From assembly GCA_963693305.1 (NCBI GenBank), contig OY855906.1:25683289-25747288 (forward strand): a DNA stretch of 64,000 nt, given 5' to 3'. This document shows, one piece after another, positions 33,480 through 50,100 of this stretch. The stretch's first letter is position 1. The number at the start of each line of letters is the position of its first letter. The notes beneath the pieces were generated by a model that saw nothing but the letters and a program-made list of their open reading frames with translations, was not told where the DNA came from and did no database searches. Made by a program: the position numbers and the translations under genes. The DNA is from Meandrina meandrites. Lineage: Eukaryota; Cnidaria; Anthozoa; Scleractinia; Meandrinidae.

Positions 33480-36400
33480 CGTTGAGTATACAGATCGGTT
33501 GATCACAACAGGCAACAGACAACAACAGATCCTGTCCACTCGCACGGCAAGATTAATCGATCACGTCATCGTCATCGCTTAAAAAAAGGTTTAAGATGGC
33601 TCACCTTTTCAACAGATGCTTCAAAACTGCTAATAATCGGTTGCTTCGTCTGCATTCACGACAGACATCACTTCTTAACTTTATGCCAAATTTATTCGAT
33701 AACTGATAAAGTGCAACACTCACTCCAGACTCGAAATCTCAATTTAACAGCTACAAATGAAATAAGGTTTGCCGATCGGTGATGATACAAGCTGCAAAAA
33801 AATATCTTCCTTTGCCAAAAAACAAGATGGCGGATCTCAAAAAGAATACAAACAATGCACCTAGTTCCCATTGCTCTTCGGTTCAATTCAGGGAGTAATC
33901 GTAACACCGTAACACCAAAAATTCCATAAATTCCATCGCTTTTTCGCTTTACAGCATTAACCGATGACGTCATAAAATGACGTCATCGCTTAAAAAGGGG
34001 TTCCTAAAGACAATGTGACTACTCTTACGTCTGTTACTGTTTGGAAAGTTTTATATTTTTCGGCCTCAAATGCAGCTATTTTGTAGCTCTGCATGTATGG
34101 GATCGGCACTTTGAGATTGAAAATATCGAGATAAAAGGACTAAGCAGGAAAGCATTCATATGGCTTTTTATGAGTGGCATTTCAAGAATCACCTGCCGGC
34201 TTTTCGCGCAAATCCGACGGTTGAAAGTATTATATTTTTCAACTTGTCTGCTTCTACTCCCGTAAAACTTAAAATACGGCCCACTGAGCCCCCCCAAGGG
34301 AGTTCATTCGACCACTTTTAAACTTCCCGCGATCAATCTAAATGGATCCAAAGTTGAATAATTAATTTTAAAAAACAATAGAATGTTAATTCCCACGAGT
34401 CACTGATGGCGTGGGTCAGGTCGTTGCCAGCGCTTGTTGTATTTTTCAGATTGAAATGATCAACACGGCAAAAGAGGTATATTTTGTTTATTTCACGCAC
34501 TTTTCTTCTTATCATTCTTCGCTGAATTCGTGTGAAGCTCGGTAGACACAAACAGGCTGAAAGACAAACAGGCCGACGAAGGCATAGCCTTTGAGAGTAC
34601 TCGGTTTCGCGGTACTCGTCAGTTACACCTGAAAGAAGGCTAAGCAACCTAATTGCGAAGATTATTTTTGTAAAGCGCGAGTTTCATTTATTTTAATTTC
34701 TTTAAACGGGCTTGGCTAACGTACTCTTGTTTGTTTACAGACAACGTTAAGGCATAGGTAGAGCGACTTAATTAGAGAGCTATTGTGCGCTTTATCGCAC
34801 CTTGAAACTTGCTTCACACAATCAACCGTTTGATTGACAGCAGCGGCAATGCAACGAACCTCAAAAGTATTCCCAAAGCTAAGTCTGTTAGCCAATCACA
34901 ACTGACTAGTTCTTAATATGAAAATTATTATGCCGTGCGCCCCGAAATCGGGCGCTGTAAGTACATGTCGCAAAAGACAATGGCATTTTGGCGCACAAAT
35001 GATATCGTTTTTACAACTATCTTTGATGTCGATAAAAACGCCCAGAATGTCACAGGAGCTGCCTTGTATTTTGACTGTTAGCCCCTTAACGAACGTTAGC
35101 ACTGCCTGGTAGACTGTTAAGGTGACAACAAAGTCAAAATTGGCGATGGCGTGGTAATGGCTAACTGCTTTCTTAGTTGAATCTGTATTCCTACTTGAAT
35201 CTGTATCTAGGAGCTTTTGACGGCGGGATTCAGGACAAACATCGTTCACTTTCTGGGCAAGGAGAGCTTCTTTCTTCGGGGAGTATTCAAATGACCTTCA
35301 ATAGCGTGATCGCGTGACCGCCATTTGGGGCCGGGAGAAAAGTGGTACTCCGGCTGTAAAATTCTTCGGCCAGAACGTGTCTATGGCCGGTTATGTCATA
35401 CCCTCATTGCTTCTAAGATGCATGCGCCAAGAGTTACAAGCTTTACTTAGTTTCAACTTAGTATTAATCAGTCGCTGTTATTTACAAGATTATTTTTAAC
35501 AAGCCAGTTGATTTCATACTGAACAGTAAAGCGTCTCTTCTGATAAATTATTCTTTACTAGTACAGCTTCTTGCTTGGCAAGATAAGCATTTCAACATAA
35601 GATTCTGACTTCATGGTTTTCTGGTATACTGATAGTTCTTTTTTTTTCGAATGGAACGTCTTTCATATTCCAAGAGTGAGGTGAAGAAAGCTCTCTCTTT
35701 AGTTTTTTCTAATCTGTAGTTTGTATTTTATATGGGACTTGCACTGTACTACAAGCGTATGTAGTATTTTTGAAATACGATCGAGAAAATTGCTCAAACG
35801 CAAAAAAAAAAAAAAAAAAAAAAATTACAGACGTAAAGAATTACTTCACACCTGTAAATAATAGTGTTGTTTACTAGTGCTTTTCTAATCAGTGTTTTTA
35901 CTTAACACTACAAACGATAAACAATAACGTTCAATACACTTACAATATGTACACCATACTTAATACTAACGATACTGAAAATACTTACAATAATAACAAT
36001 ATGTGTAATACACAGTAATCAGAAACCCATAAGGGTTGTTCAACCCCTTATAATACTTACTAACAATACTTATAATACCTCAATTGCCTACTTGTTAGAG
36101 CACGTCTGACAGATATACCACACTGGCCGCCTAAGCAATAAGTAAATGGATAAATAAGTTGGTTATCCAACACTGCTTCGTAGAGTACAAATAACGCGCG
36201 AAACGGGTACAAATATCACACGATATTTGTACTCATCATTTGTATTTTGACTCGCCCTTTGGGCTCGCCAAAATACTGCATGACTCGTAAAAATATACAG
36301 CGATACTACACACTAAAATGTCTAATAAGATATTTATTAGTCAGGCAAGGTGTTGAGTAGCTTTTGCCATTTTTATTAAGTGCGTAACAAGTTTGTTTTT

Positions 36401-37240
36401 CCTTCCTTCTATATTGACACTCTTTACAATGGCAACGAAATCGCTAAGTGTTGCATTTCCTTGTGTAGAGATAATATTTACCTGGCAATGGGTTAATTAT
36501 ATAGGAAAGTGATCTTCTATTCAAATTTTTCGAAAACTACTCTACTTGAATATTGTCATCTTTAAGCCAGGACGGGACATGTTTGCAAAATTCAGATGAA
36601 AATTTGCAAAGCAATTGTAAGTGCTCGAGGGATTCTGATCCTAGCTTCTTGAAAAGAAGTACAGCTTGAAGATTGCACCAGACCGTTTTTCGTTGGTAAA
36701 CACGATATATATTTAGAATCTTGTTTTGAACTTTTCTAAACAAATGAACCAACAAAAAATGCTTACTTGCTTACTTGTGCTAAACTCGTGAAAGAAATTG
36801 TTTTAAATTAAATGCAGGAGTTTAATGGTACAGGGACACTAATCATCTATCTTAGATTTATATAACTTTAAAGTATGATTAAGCAATTGAATTTATAATT
36901 AAGGTTAAGTTTAATATTTTGCTATTGTTTCTAGTTTTTAATTTTTAATTTTCATCACTATTAATCTGATATTTATCTTATCAATTGAAATAAAGATATA
37001 ACAGGCACGTTATTATAGCTCATGTAATTTGCACCGAACTGCAATAACGTTGTCATAGAAATAAATAAGAATTAAGCAAATAAGAATTAATTAGGCATTA
37101 CAACTCCCGGATATGTTTGAAATTCGCCGGAAGGAGCAGCCTCGAATCGCCTCAAAATACACGTGAATCAATTTATCAATATAAATTCTTGGTTTTCCCG
37201 TAAATGCTGCCAGCTATGATGATAGAGTAAATTAATTTCT
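33480..37240. other. Intergenic stretch without a recognisable gene
   Basis: Contains a CRE-like palindromic tgacgtcat pair near 33965-33990, a poly-A run near 35800-35822, and short open frames on both strands. None has recognisable motifs or supporting splice structure. It separates the amine-oxidase/hAT debris from the lectin gene 3' end. Confidence 0.6.
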
Positions 37241-37418
37241 TTTTAGCTTCTCTCGTGTTTCTTTTTAATGTGACAATGTTATTGCAACTATTCATACATT
37301 GGGCACGAATCGCATTTTCAGTTTTTTGCCAGTCCCAGCTGCTTTTTAACCAAACAGGCAGTTACAAGTGCCCACCCACTCTACTCATTACGTCTCCACC
37401 TTACGTTGCGGTGTTTGT

Positions 37419-40559
<3,141 letters not shown>

Positions 40560-42780
40560 AGACAGATAAAAAGGAGTAAGTTACATGTAATCAGTTTGTT
40601 CGAAGTAGGCGAATCAATGTATATTGTCTAGCAGAGTCACCCAACATCTGTTCAGAAAATCACCAAAATCAAATGTCGTTTTGATTAAGGGAAAACAATT
40701 TCCAGAAAGGTAAGAAAAGCTCAGAATTTCGGGTAATAAGATTTCATCCCCCAAAAAATCTCTGCTACCTAAAAAAAAAAAACAACTTGATTGCAAGGCT
40801 GGTACTATGACAGAAGGGCAATATTTATTGGCCAATATTTCAACAAGCAGAGCTAGTCTTCTTCAGGGCCAGTACAATGTGAGAATTTTCTTTTTCACAA
40901 TTTTTTTCTGCTGTAGTACCAGCCTTTCAATCAAGTTGGTTTTATCTGCACTTAACGTGACGTCTGGTACGTGCATTTCTTTAACAAGAGATCCGACAAC
41001 AGACAAGCCAGGTAATTTTATTCTTCGTTGCGTGGTCCTCTGCATCCAAACGTTTTTTTTTTTTTAAAAAAAAAAAGATTGAGCATCTCATCGACATTTT
41101 GCCATTGACAAGAGTTTTAATCTCACCAAGGTTATGCCGGGTTTTTAGGTTGCAATGCTGACGTAAGTATACATATGGTTATAAAGAACCCAGTGCATTG
41201 TAGGTTACTTTGCTTTCCTCAGTTAAAGAAAGCCCTTGTGTATAGGGTCGGTTGGCAGTGAAGGAAATTTCTAATACTCATTTGTCAAACCAATGTAAAT
41301 TCAAGAATTGTCCATTTTGAAAGCGCCACCTGGTTGCTTAATCATGAATGTCAGAGCGAGTTGTTTACAGGTACTCGTCCAAACTTAATGTAGCTTACTG
41401 GCGGGTATAATTAGAATACATGAATTTTTCATCTTGAGGTATTTTTAGCTTTTGATATTCACTTTTAAAAATCACACCAAAACATGAGCTGTTCACCAGT
41501 GAATAGTGGTGAATTATCTCGGTGAATATTCACTTACATTCCCTTTACATTTGGCAAATAACTGTTAACAGGAAATACTATGAAGGCAAACATAAATATT
41601 GGCAGTTGTTGTAAACTCATTTATAACTACTGCACAAGGGTCTGGGCTAACATTTTTTTAAAAAAAATTCCCATTTCATAATTTAAAAAAAATAATAATG
41701 CATCATCAGGTTTTTCATCAGGTAAGCTCTAAGTAGACCTGAAAAGCAGACACCTTTCCAACAAGCAAAAACAATGGGAAGAAAATAGTTGACATGTTCT
41801 CACCAGCACATGCTTGAAAAACCCATCCACGGAGGAGAAAGAAGAACATCATCATGGTAGCAGTCTTCAGGTTTCGTCAACTTCTCGCCTAAAAGCAGCT
41901 GAACTTTTTTACTTGTAGATATTTTTTAACACTAATAGATGGTTTAGTAGCTATAGCATAAACGTTTTAAGATTAAATGAGTGACATTTTGGCATATGTC
42001 AACTGTTCATCCCCAGCCAATAATGTCAGGCTGTTTAACTAGCTGAGTATGTGCGTAGGAGGCTCTGCAAAAGCAGACTAGCAAAGCAAACAGATAGCGG
42101 AAAGCTACAGTCGGACACGAAAGTCTTTTTCACTGTAAAACTGAAACTTTTGATTATCAATACGTTGTATCTGCTTTAAATCAACTTACCATTTATAAAA
42201 ACCTTTTACATTAATGGTCCAAGAAGCCGTTAATGGTCGAAGCAAACAAAGGCGCTAAACAAATACTACAGTTTTTGAAATTTTCCCCATCGACTGAAGA
42301 AGGTAGGGATTTTATAGAAATTCTTAGTAAAATCATAAAATAATATGCATCTTTTAAATCTTCCAATATTCTGCTGCAAGTTGAACTACTTCTTTTGTGA
42401 CAAAGATAAGACCTTTCTTTGATAATAGATGTTAACATCAGCTTTTAGGCTTATGTTGTTTAACTCTGTTATGAAACATTAATTACAATTCTTTTGAGCA
42501 CGAATTCCTGTTTGCATACAAAATGACTTTAGCCTTCTATCTTTAATTAAAAACACATAATTATAGTAGAATTAATAATGTGTATTCACGGAAGGTATTC
42601 CCTCGAAACAACTTGGTATCTTACTCGGACGCTATTATATATGCAACTGAATTACACGAAAACCGTCCAAAAATTCCCCTGCGCCGGTGTAATATTATCT
42701 TTGTTTTTCTTCTATCATTATAAATGATTCGTGCGCAATGCTAGCTGGGGTTGCAGGTGTTTTCATTGACTTGTTATTTA
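40560..42780. other. Lectin 5' flank / intergenic, copy B
   Basis: Aligned with 846-6350 of copy A minus the LINE. The only structure is the inverted repeat at about 40787-40940. No clear signal-peptide exon found on the minus strand. Confidence 0.6.
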
Positions 42781-43338
42781 ACTATGTTAAATGTTATTTT
42801 CGATGAAATCCAACAGTGAGCATGTACGGTGGTAATCTGGCTGAGGGACAGGCTGTTTTGAAGAGCATTAGGCACGTGGCACGAAAACTGCCACGCGCAC
42901 TGACGGCACTCGTCGCCAGCACCTCAATGCATGCCGGCCCACAAAGAACTAATTACAACGTCATTAAACATATTGAGAAACATAATGAGCTAAACCTACG
43001 GCCGAAGGGTTTTCGACTTGAGACAACAAAAAATAAATAAAACATCAATTTTAACTTTATTCGTTTTGACAATTTATTATAACTCCACTGAAACAAATGT
43101 GGTAAAGTACAACACCAGTCACTATGACATGCAGAACACTATGACATGCGAATGTAACCATAAAAGTAGTCTCCAATTACAATAATGTAAATAGCTGACT
43201 GGTGAACCCCTCATCTGTTGCAATCCTTAACCAGTGTACGTTTTATTTAAAATATTGCTTTCTTTAAACAGTTTATAGTTTCCATGTTAATTGAATAAAT
43301 CAACATTTAAATAGTGATTTTAAATCTTTTTTTTTTTA

Positions 43339-43838
43339 CAGTGGAACCCCGATATAACGATATACCAAGGGAGCAGTAAAATTATATTGTTATATCGAGG
43401 AATCGTTATATCGAAACTCCCGATATAACGATATGGCCATAAAATAACCGAAAAAAACGTTATCTCGGGGCAAACCTATTGTACCTTTTTACTGCATATT
43501 ATTTAATATAAAAGTTGATGAAGAGGCTTAGAACACAAGTATGATTTCGTGTGTCATCGCACAAAGCTACTGGCAGAAACGTTAGACATTACTCGATTAT
43601 TGTTATGTCATAGAATTAAATTCAATGTTTTGCTTAAATTGTGACTGTGTAGTGATAATATCTTTTTTTCGGGAAAGATTTTACGTTCGGTGCGCTAGAT
43701 TCTCATCGTTATATCAGGAATATCGTTATATCGAAGATCGTTATATCGAGGTTCTGTCCCATACATTTTACTGTAACTTTTGCCCGGACATAAAATATCC
43801 ATCGCTATATCGAGGATCGTTATATCGGGGATCCACTG
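43339..43838. mobile_element. Copy B counterpart of the TA-flanked pogo/Tigger-type MITE
   Basis: Same element as 8055-8571, slightly shorter, with a better kept right end (ggggatccactg before TA). Present in both copies, so it predates their split. Confidence 0.7.
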
Positions 43839-44112
43839 TATAACGTTGTTAATTAAAGAACTTTCTGTCTCCTCCTCAGAGGCTTCGTTTTGGTCGCAAG
43901 CGCAAAGCGCGAGGGACCACGGCAAAGAGAAAGAAGAAAGGCGCCTGGGAACAAGGCAGAAGAACTTAGTAGTATTTTGTTGATATAAGTCTATTTCTAT
44001 CCTGTGTTGTACCGCAACGCCAGCTTCAGAGCTAGGAGCACACGGCAGCCTTGGATGCGATGCCCACTCTGACAAATCACTTTTCACTGTTTTAAAACCA
44101 CACCGATTCTGA

Positions 44113-47100
44113 TCACTTCGGCTTGTGAATGTAGCGCAGAGAAAGATACGTGACAATTCTGAAAACAGCGATAAACAGGCAAATTGCGGCGATGTTCTCG
44201 CCCGCACTTCTTGCTACGTTCAGTTTTTCTAAGATTTCACTTCCTTCAATGGAGGTTCCATTGTTCCTGCACGCAGCATATGACGAGTCCACTTCTCGGC
44301 AGCTAAATGGGATATAAAAGATTTTTTTAAGGTTTGCGAAAGAAGCTACGACAAGAAGTTATCCTAAAAAACCATTTAGTTATATCGAAACACAACGAGA
44401 GAGGAATGAGAGCAATTACTCCTTACAACACGTTATTACCATCGAAGTTTGCTTGTCAAGGAAACAATCGACGAAAAAAACAATCGTCAACATAATAACA
44501 ATCAAAGATCTCTTCGAGATTCGACTATTTCGCATGGAGTATGCGTTGGGGAAATGTTAGTATTGAAAGCGATTTGTGATGCACTAACCCATTGACTCAC
44601 ATTGCAGAAGGCTTTTATTAGCCCTCACCCACCCCCCCCCCCCCCCCCCAAAAAAAAAAAAAAAAAAAAAATCCTGGCTCTTTTACGGCTTTTAACACAA
44701 ACGTGCGAGTGGGAAAAAATATACCATATGCGTACTAAATTCAGACAAACAATTCTTTTCTGAAGTAAACGTTTATTACAACTAGACACGCTGAAAGACC
44801 AATTCATGGTTTGAAATGTTAATTATCAACCTTGATAAATTGATCTGAAACCAAACTTGAAGACGGTGAAAAAAATTTCTTCACCTCCGCGCGTCATTTT
44901 AACAACTCGCAAAAACACGAACTCTTTCTACAAAATATAACAGTAGTTCGAAATACTCTAGTGAAAGGTAGGCTTTCATTCTGTACAACTGTCACTGACA
45001 TTTATTTAACCACCACCAGCGGTAACTGGGGATAATAATTTGCGAATCATGGTGCCGTGAGATAGCGGACAACTACTGAATTCCTTCCACAAAATTAACA
45101 CTCACATTGCTTTTTTATGAAAGGTAGGTTTTCATTCTGTATAACTGTCACTGACATTTATTTAACCACCAGTGGTATTATCTTGGTACAGAAAAGCGGT
45201 AATTGGAGATAAGCCGTGAGATTGCCGTGAGATAGCGGAAAACTACTGAATTCCTTCCACAAAATTAACACTCAGATTGCTTTTTATGCTATCCATCACA
45301 TAACTAATAACAAAAAAATACTTGTTTGCATTTTCCGAAGTACTGTAGTAAATCTATGCATGTAAAAGGTCGTAAACTGAACACAATTATTAAATAAACA
45401 ACAATGCGATGGTACAGTAAGTCGGCCGCACGCTGCATATCAGATGTCACCATGCGCTTTTCAAATCAATACGCTTCAGCCTAAAATTCCAAACGTAAAC
45501 TGGGCAAATGAAAGAAACTTGAAGGATTGTTTTGTTTTAGATTAATTCTCATTTCAAGATGTAGCTACTTATGTATCAAAGCTTCAAAATTCTGCATATT
45601 TCTGAAGCCGTGAGATCCTGCATTATTCACGCTAAAGCGTAAGTTTAATTTTAGCCCGATGGCTTTTTGCAGTCAATTTTTCACTAAGTGGCTTTACCGA
45701 TCCTTCTAAAAATTCCATTTAAGTTCGAAGCAATATTGTACATTACCATTTTCCTGTCTGAAGTCTTGAGAAGCTGCTGTCGTGATCAAGTCCGTGAATT
45801 GTGGTCAAAACAAAAGATTGCGTGACGAGCTAAAAATACTTCTTTCAATGAAGACGACAAACAATAGACTTGTAACAATAGAAAATAGCATTGGCCAATA
45901 TCATCTGACAATGAAGATTCGCAGCAGCTTTTAAGCATGTAAAACTAAGCAATTCAATCGATGAATAGCACAGATCTTTAAAAAATACCTACCTGTAGTT
46001 TGCAAAAGGCTAGACAGGCTAAATGACGAGCGACGCGTGAAAATAACATTTCGGGATCGAAAACTGCGGACGCATTCCTATCCAGTGACGTTTTTATCGC
46101 CCACAGCGAAAAGTATTCCCTTGACAAATTAAAACAGTCCCTTGAGAGTATACAAAAATGTGTGTCAGAGAGTGCCACCAATGATCCCAATTCTTACCAC
46201 TTTCCTTGGTAACCAAGCAAAATAGTCGAAAAAACCAGCATAGCGATTTGCGTATTTTTGTAGGCAATGAAGATTTGCGTATTTTTGTAGAGCGATTTTT
46301 GATTGAATGTCGTCAAACCGAACCCAAAGTAATCACTCTGGCCAATCACAAAGGACACAGACAATCCAGTGAACCAATCAAAACAAAGTACCTGTCACCA
46401 GCAAGAAGCGCGGGAAAACATGCGTGAGTGAGTCACCATTGGGTTTGATTTTACTTCTGGCTGGTTGAAAAAGTGGCGCGAGTTTTTAAAACCAACCAAT
46501 GAGTGCAGTAATGCAAAACCATTGAAAGAAAACTTGAAGTATACTTTCGACACACAAGTGGAAATCGCTCTATTGTGCAAATTCTCCCCACCCCACCCCA
46601 ACTCAAACGCAATGTTGGGATCCATTTGCACAGATGAATTTGATCAGTCCAGTTTATCCTCAAAAAAAGGTATACGTGTCACGTGATTAACCCATTGTTC
46701 CCTGAAAATTCGGGAAAAATTCGATGCGAATAACCCATGCCTCAAAACTCCACGAAATATCACGGCTACTAAGCTTTCATCCGGAGTTTTCAATGCCTCA
46801 ACTCAGAGTTCAAACATTCGACATGGCGAGTTTTGAGTGAAAACGGTGATCCGAAGGTTTCAAACAAGAAAAAAGCGCTGAGTTTTGGACTTCATTATCC
46901 AAGATGGCCGCCGACTCGGCGACGTTGTTGAGGTGAGTTGATTTTCGTCGCTTAATTTTTCATAGCCACCCAATTTTTTCAGTTCTGGAACCAATTTTGT
47001 CCGATTGTACTGAGTCTAATTCACATTTACCCGCAATGCCAAACGTGACAGGACTCTAGTTTTTGGGACAAGTCTGTTTAAACGACATGCTAGTGGGATT

Positions 47101-50100
47101 CCACTCTTGCTTCCCTATACTCAGTACCCGATCACAGCCTTCCTGAGAGCAGGGATTTTCATACGTAGCTTTTTTGTGTCATTTCCTAGGCTCTAGGATG
47201 GAAAAACACGGGCAGCTCTTAGCCTTGAATTAATATTGAAGTGTTGCATTTGTGCCAGAAGCGTGAAAAATGATAAAAGACGAAAAAGAGCAAAAGAGTA
47301 CTCGGAAATTATAATTATAGTTCAAAACAGCCCAAATGTCCATCCGCCGTATATCTGTATATCAAACAATAGAGATTACAATATTGGAGTTAAATTGTGC
47401 AGTAGGGCTGTTTATTGTGATACCTGCACAGTCTAATATCTGTACCTTAGCCTCTTCTATTTTTAAAGCAACACAAAACTATTTAGGGATTGACTGGGGC
47501 ATGTGCCTCACCAAGAAGGCGAAAATGTCATCGGGGGTAACCTATCCAAGGATTGGAAACCCCCAAAAAACTAAGAAAATCATACCATAACAAGGCTGTG
47601 CTCTAAGAAAAATTACAAGGAGCCCAAAGGTTCCAAACTATGAGATCCAGGGTGCCCAGCATAAAGCTTATATGAAAGAAATGATTATCTGGTCGCCCAA
47701 AGGCAAAAATTAATCGCCTGAGGCACCCGGGCACCCTTAGAGCACAGCCCTGCCATAACCTGAGACACTTACCTATGTGAGGTGCCATTAGGGGGGTCTG
47801 AGTATCCGTATCCCATTCAGTAATTTTTGGCCTAACTATCCCATTAACTCCGGTGGTTTGTACCCCCAACTTTTATGTTCAATATCCTGGAATCTCTTGT
47901 TTAAATATCCCATATCCTGTTAATTTTTTCCCTAAATATCCTGCATCCCTATAATTGTTTACTTAAAATATCCTGTATCCCCAAAACCCCTAATAGGACT
48001 TCCTATGTAGCAGATAAATGGTAGTACTGCCTCTTCCCCCCTCCCCCACCCCTGGAAAGAGGACCCATCACTGTGCTTACTCATCAATAGCTTCCCTACT
48101 CAGTGAGGGATGCACTGTCTCCGGTGAAAACATATTTCAGCCTGCAAAATTAAAGGTTTCACTTCTGTCATGAGCTGGTGAATGTGTTCAGTCATTCTAC
48201 AATAAAAATTATTGCCTCTGACCATGGTAAGGTAAAGTCTGCATACAAGCCAAGTGGCCCATCAGGCCGGTGCTTATCCCCGGTTTCCGTAGCATGAAGC
48301 GACTAGGAGTATTTCTACTCCCCCCTGGATGGGATGCTAGTCCATCGCAGGGTTACCCCCAGCAGTAAATTCGCCGGTACCCATTTATACACCTGGGTGG
48401 AGAGAGGCACTATGAGAGTAAAGTGTCTTGCCCAAGAACACAACGCAGTGCCCCGGCCAGGGCTCGAACCCGGACCGCCCGATCCGGAGTCCAGCGCACT
48501 AACCATTAGGCCACCGCGCCTCCCTTCTCTTTGACCATGGCTGACCTGATAAACCCATAACAGATTACATACTGACATGTTTTTGTTTGATTTTAACTTT
48601 TACTTTTTTTCATTTGCAGATCACATGCATGGCAGAAAAGCAAGGCAAAAAAGCTCCTTTTTCTAAATTGTTTGTTTTATATGTATAGAAAACTGAATAA
48701 AACATACCCCATATAGCTATAGCTGATCAAGTTTATTTTATTTTGGATACTCCTGCTGCAAAACCAGTAATCCTAAAGGGCTGAAATAGTTGTTGCTAAG
48801 TGGAAATGTTAATTGAATGTTTTATCATAGGCATATGTATAGAACCCATGACCAGACTCAAAAGAAGACAGAATTTATTTAGAATTAAACAAAAATAATT
48901 GATACATTTTGAGTTGAAGAAGTCTACCCCACAATTCAAAAATTCCACAACAAAAAGGCTTTTCTTCAGAAAAGATGATCAAACAACAACATCCTTTGAG
49001 CTAGTAGTAAAATATACCTGGTATACGTTATAAGGATTTTCATCAGTGTAAAGACACCAAGCTAGCTGCAAAAAGTCTAAACTAAACACATGCAAGAATG
49101 TAGTTTTCAGTCCACTGGAGAAAATAACCAATCAACCTGTGTCCACTTGTTTCCTTTCTGCCGTAGAACTCGCTCACAACCAGTGCACTGCTCAGCGATA
49201 GATTTTAGCAGAACCTCCGTTTATGTGAGAGAAATCCGGTCGTTTCGCCTACAAGTCGATTCACTTACACTATAAACTTGGTTGCCTGCACGATCTTAGA
49301 ATAGTTTCGCCTACCCTAAAACAATGTACATTCTTCGTTCTAAAAACGTGAAAGCCCAAACACGCTAAACACAATGTACCGTATATTCCTCGTTCTAAAA
49401 GCATGATAGTGTAGGCGAATCAACTTGTAGGCGAATCATCTTGTAGGCGAAACGACCGACATCCATGTGAGATCGTCTGCACACACTGACCAAGATGAAC
49501 AACATCACACTCTTCGACAGCGGATTGTAGCTGTTTGAACTCTGCAAATGGATCTTTGAAACTATCAGGAGAGTTGAAATTCACATAAAATGCCGTAAAG
49601 AACTCTATTTTGTAGAATACTGACGCCAAGTTAAGATTCGAATTGCCACCGCAGCGTCCGCCATTTTGATTTTGCTTGAGCTGAAGCGCTTCGTCACGTG
49701 ATCCGAATGTTTTGATCCGACTCTGAGAACAATGGTTTCGTTACGTCACGCGTATACCCTTTTCTGGGGATAAACTGGACTGTTGATGTAGTGGAATAGG
49801 TGATACATTATCGTCAAGTGTCATTTTCTAAACATTGTCTGAAGAAGTTGTGACACCGATTGCATGCAAAACGTAAACAGCAGTAAAATATTAAGTACAA
49901 TTTCAATCGAATTGAGCGGCTCACCGCCGACTGATTAAAGGTCAAATGAACCAAAATTTCGAATTTTCTTTTTTTTAAGCCAATTTGTTGATTAAGAACC
50001 AAATAAACATATTCCGAAGTTTCAAAGGAATTGGACTTTGCAAAACAGAGAAATTTCAAGTTGAAAAATGCTTAGTTTTGGCCTTCATAATCGTAGAGCG

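Noticed and set aside
48455..48524. Possible functional tRNA gene (intact A and B boxes)
   Set aside because: Continues into a SINE body with target duplications, and no tRNA cloverleaf is kept; the same holds at 62821-63085 and 13921-14115.
48334..48578. ORFs such as [21 protein letters not shown] on both strands
   Set aside because: They translate the tRNA-derived SINE; the same peptides recur at 62876-63146.
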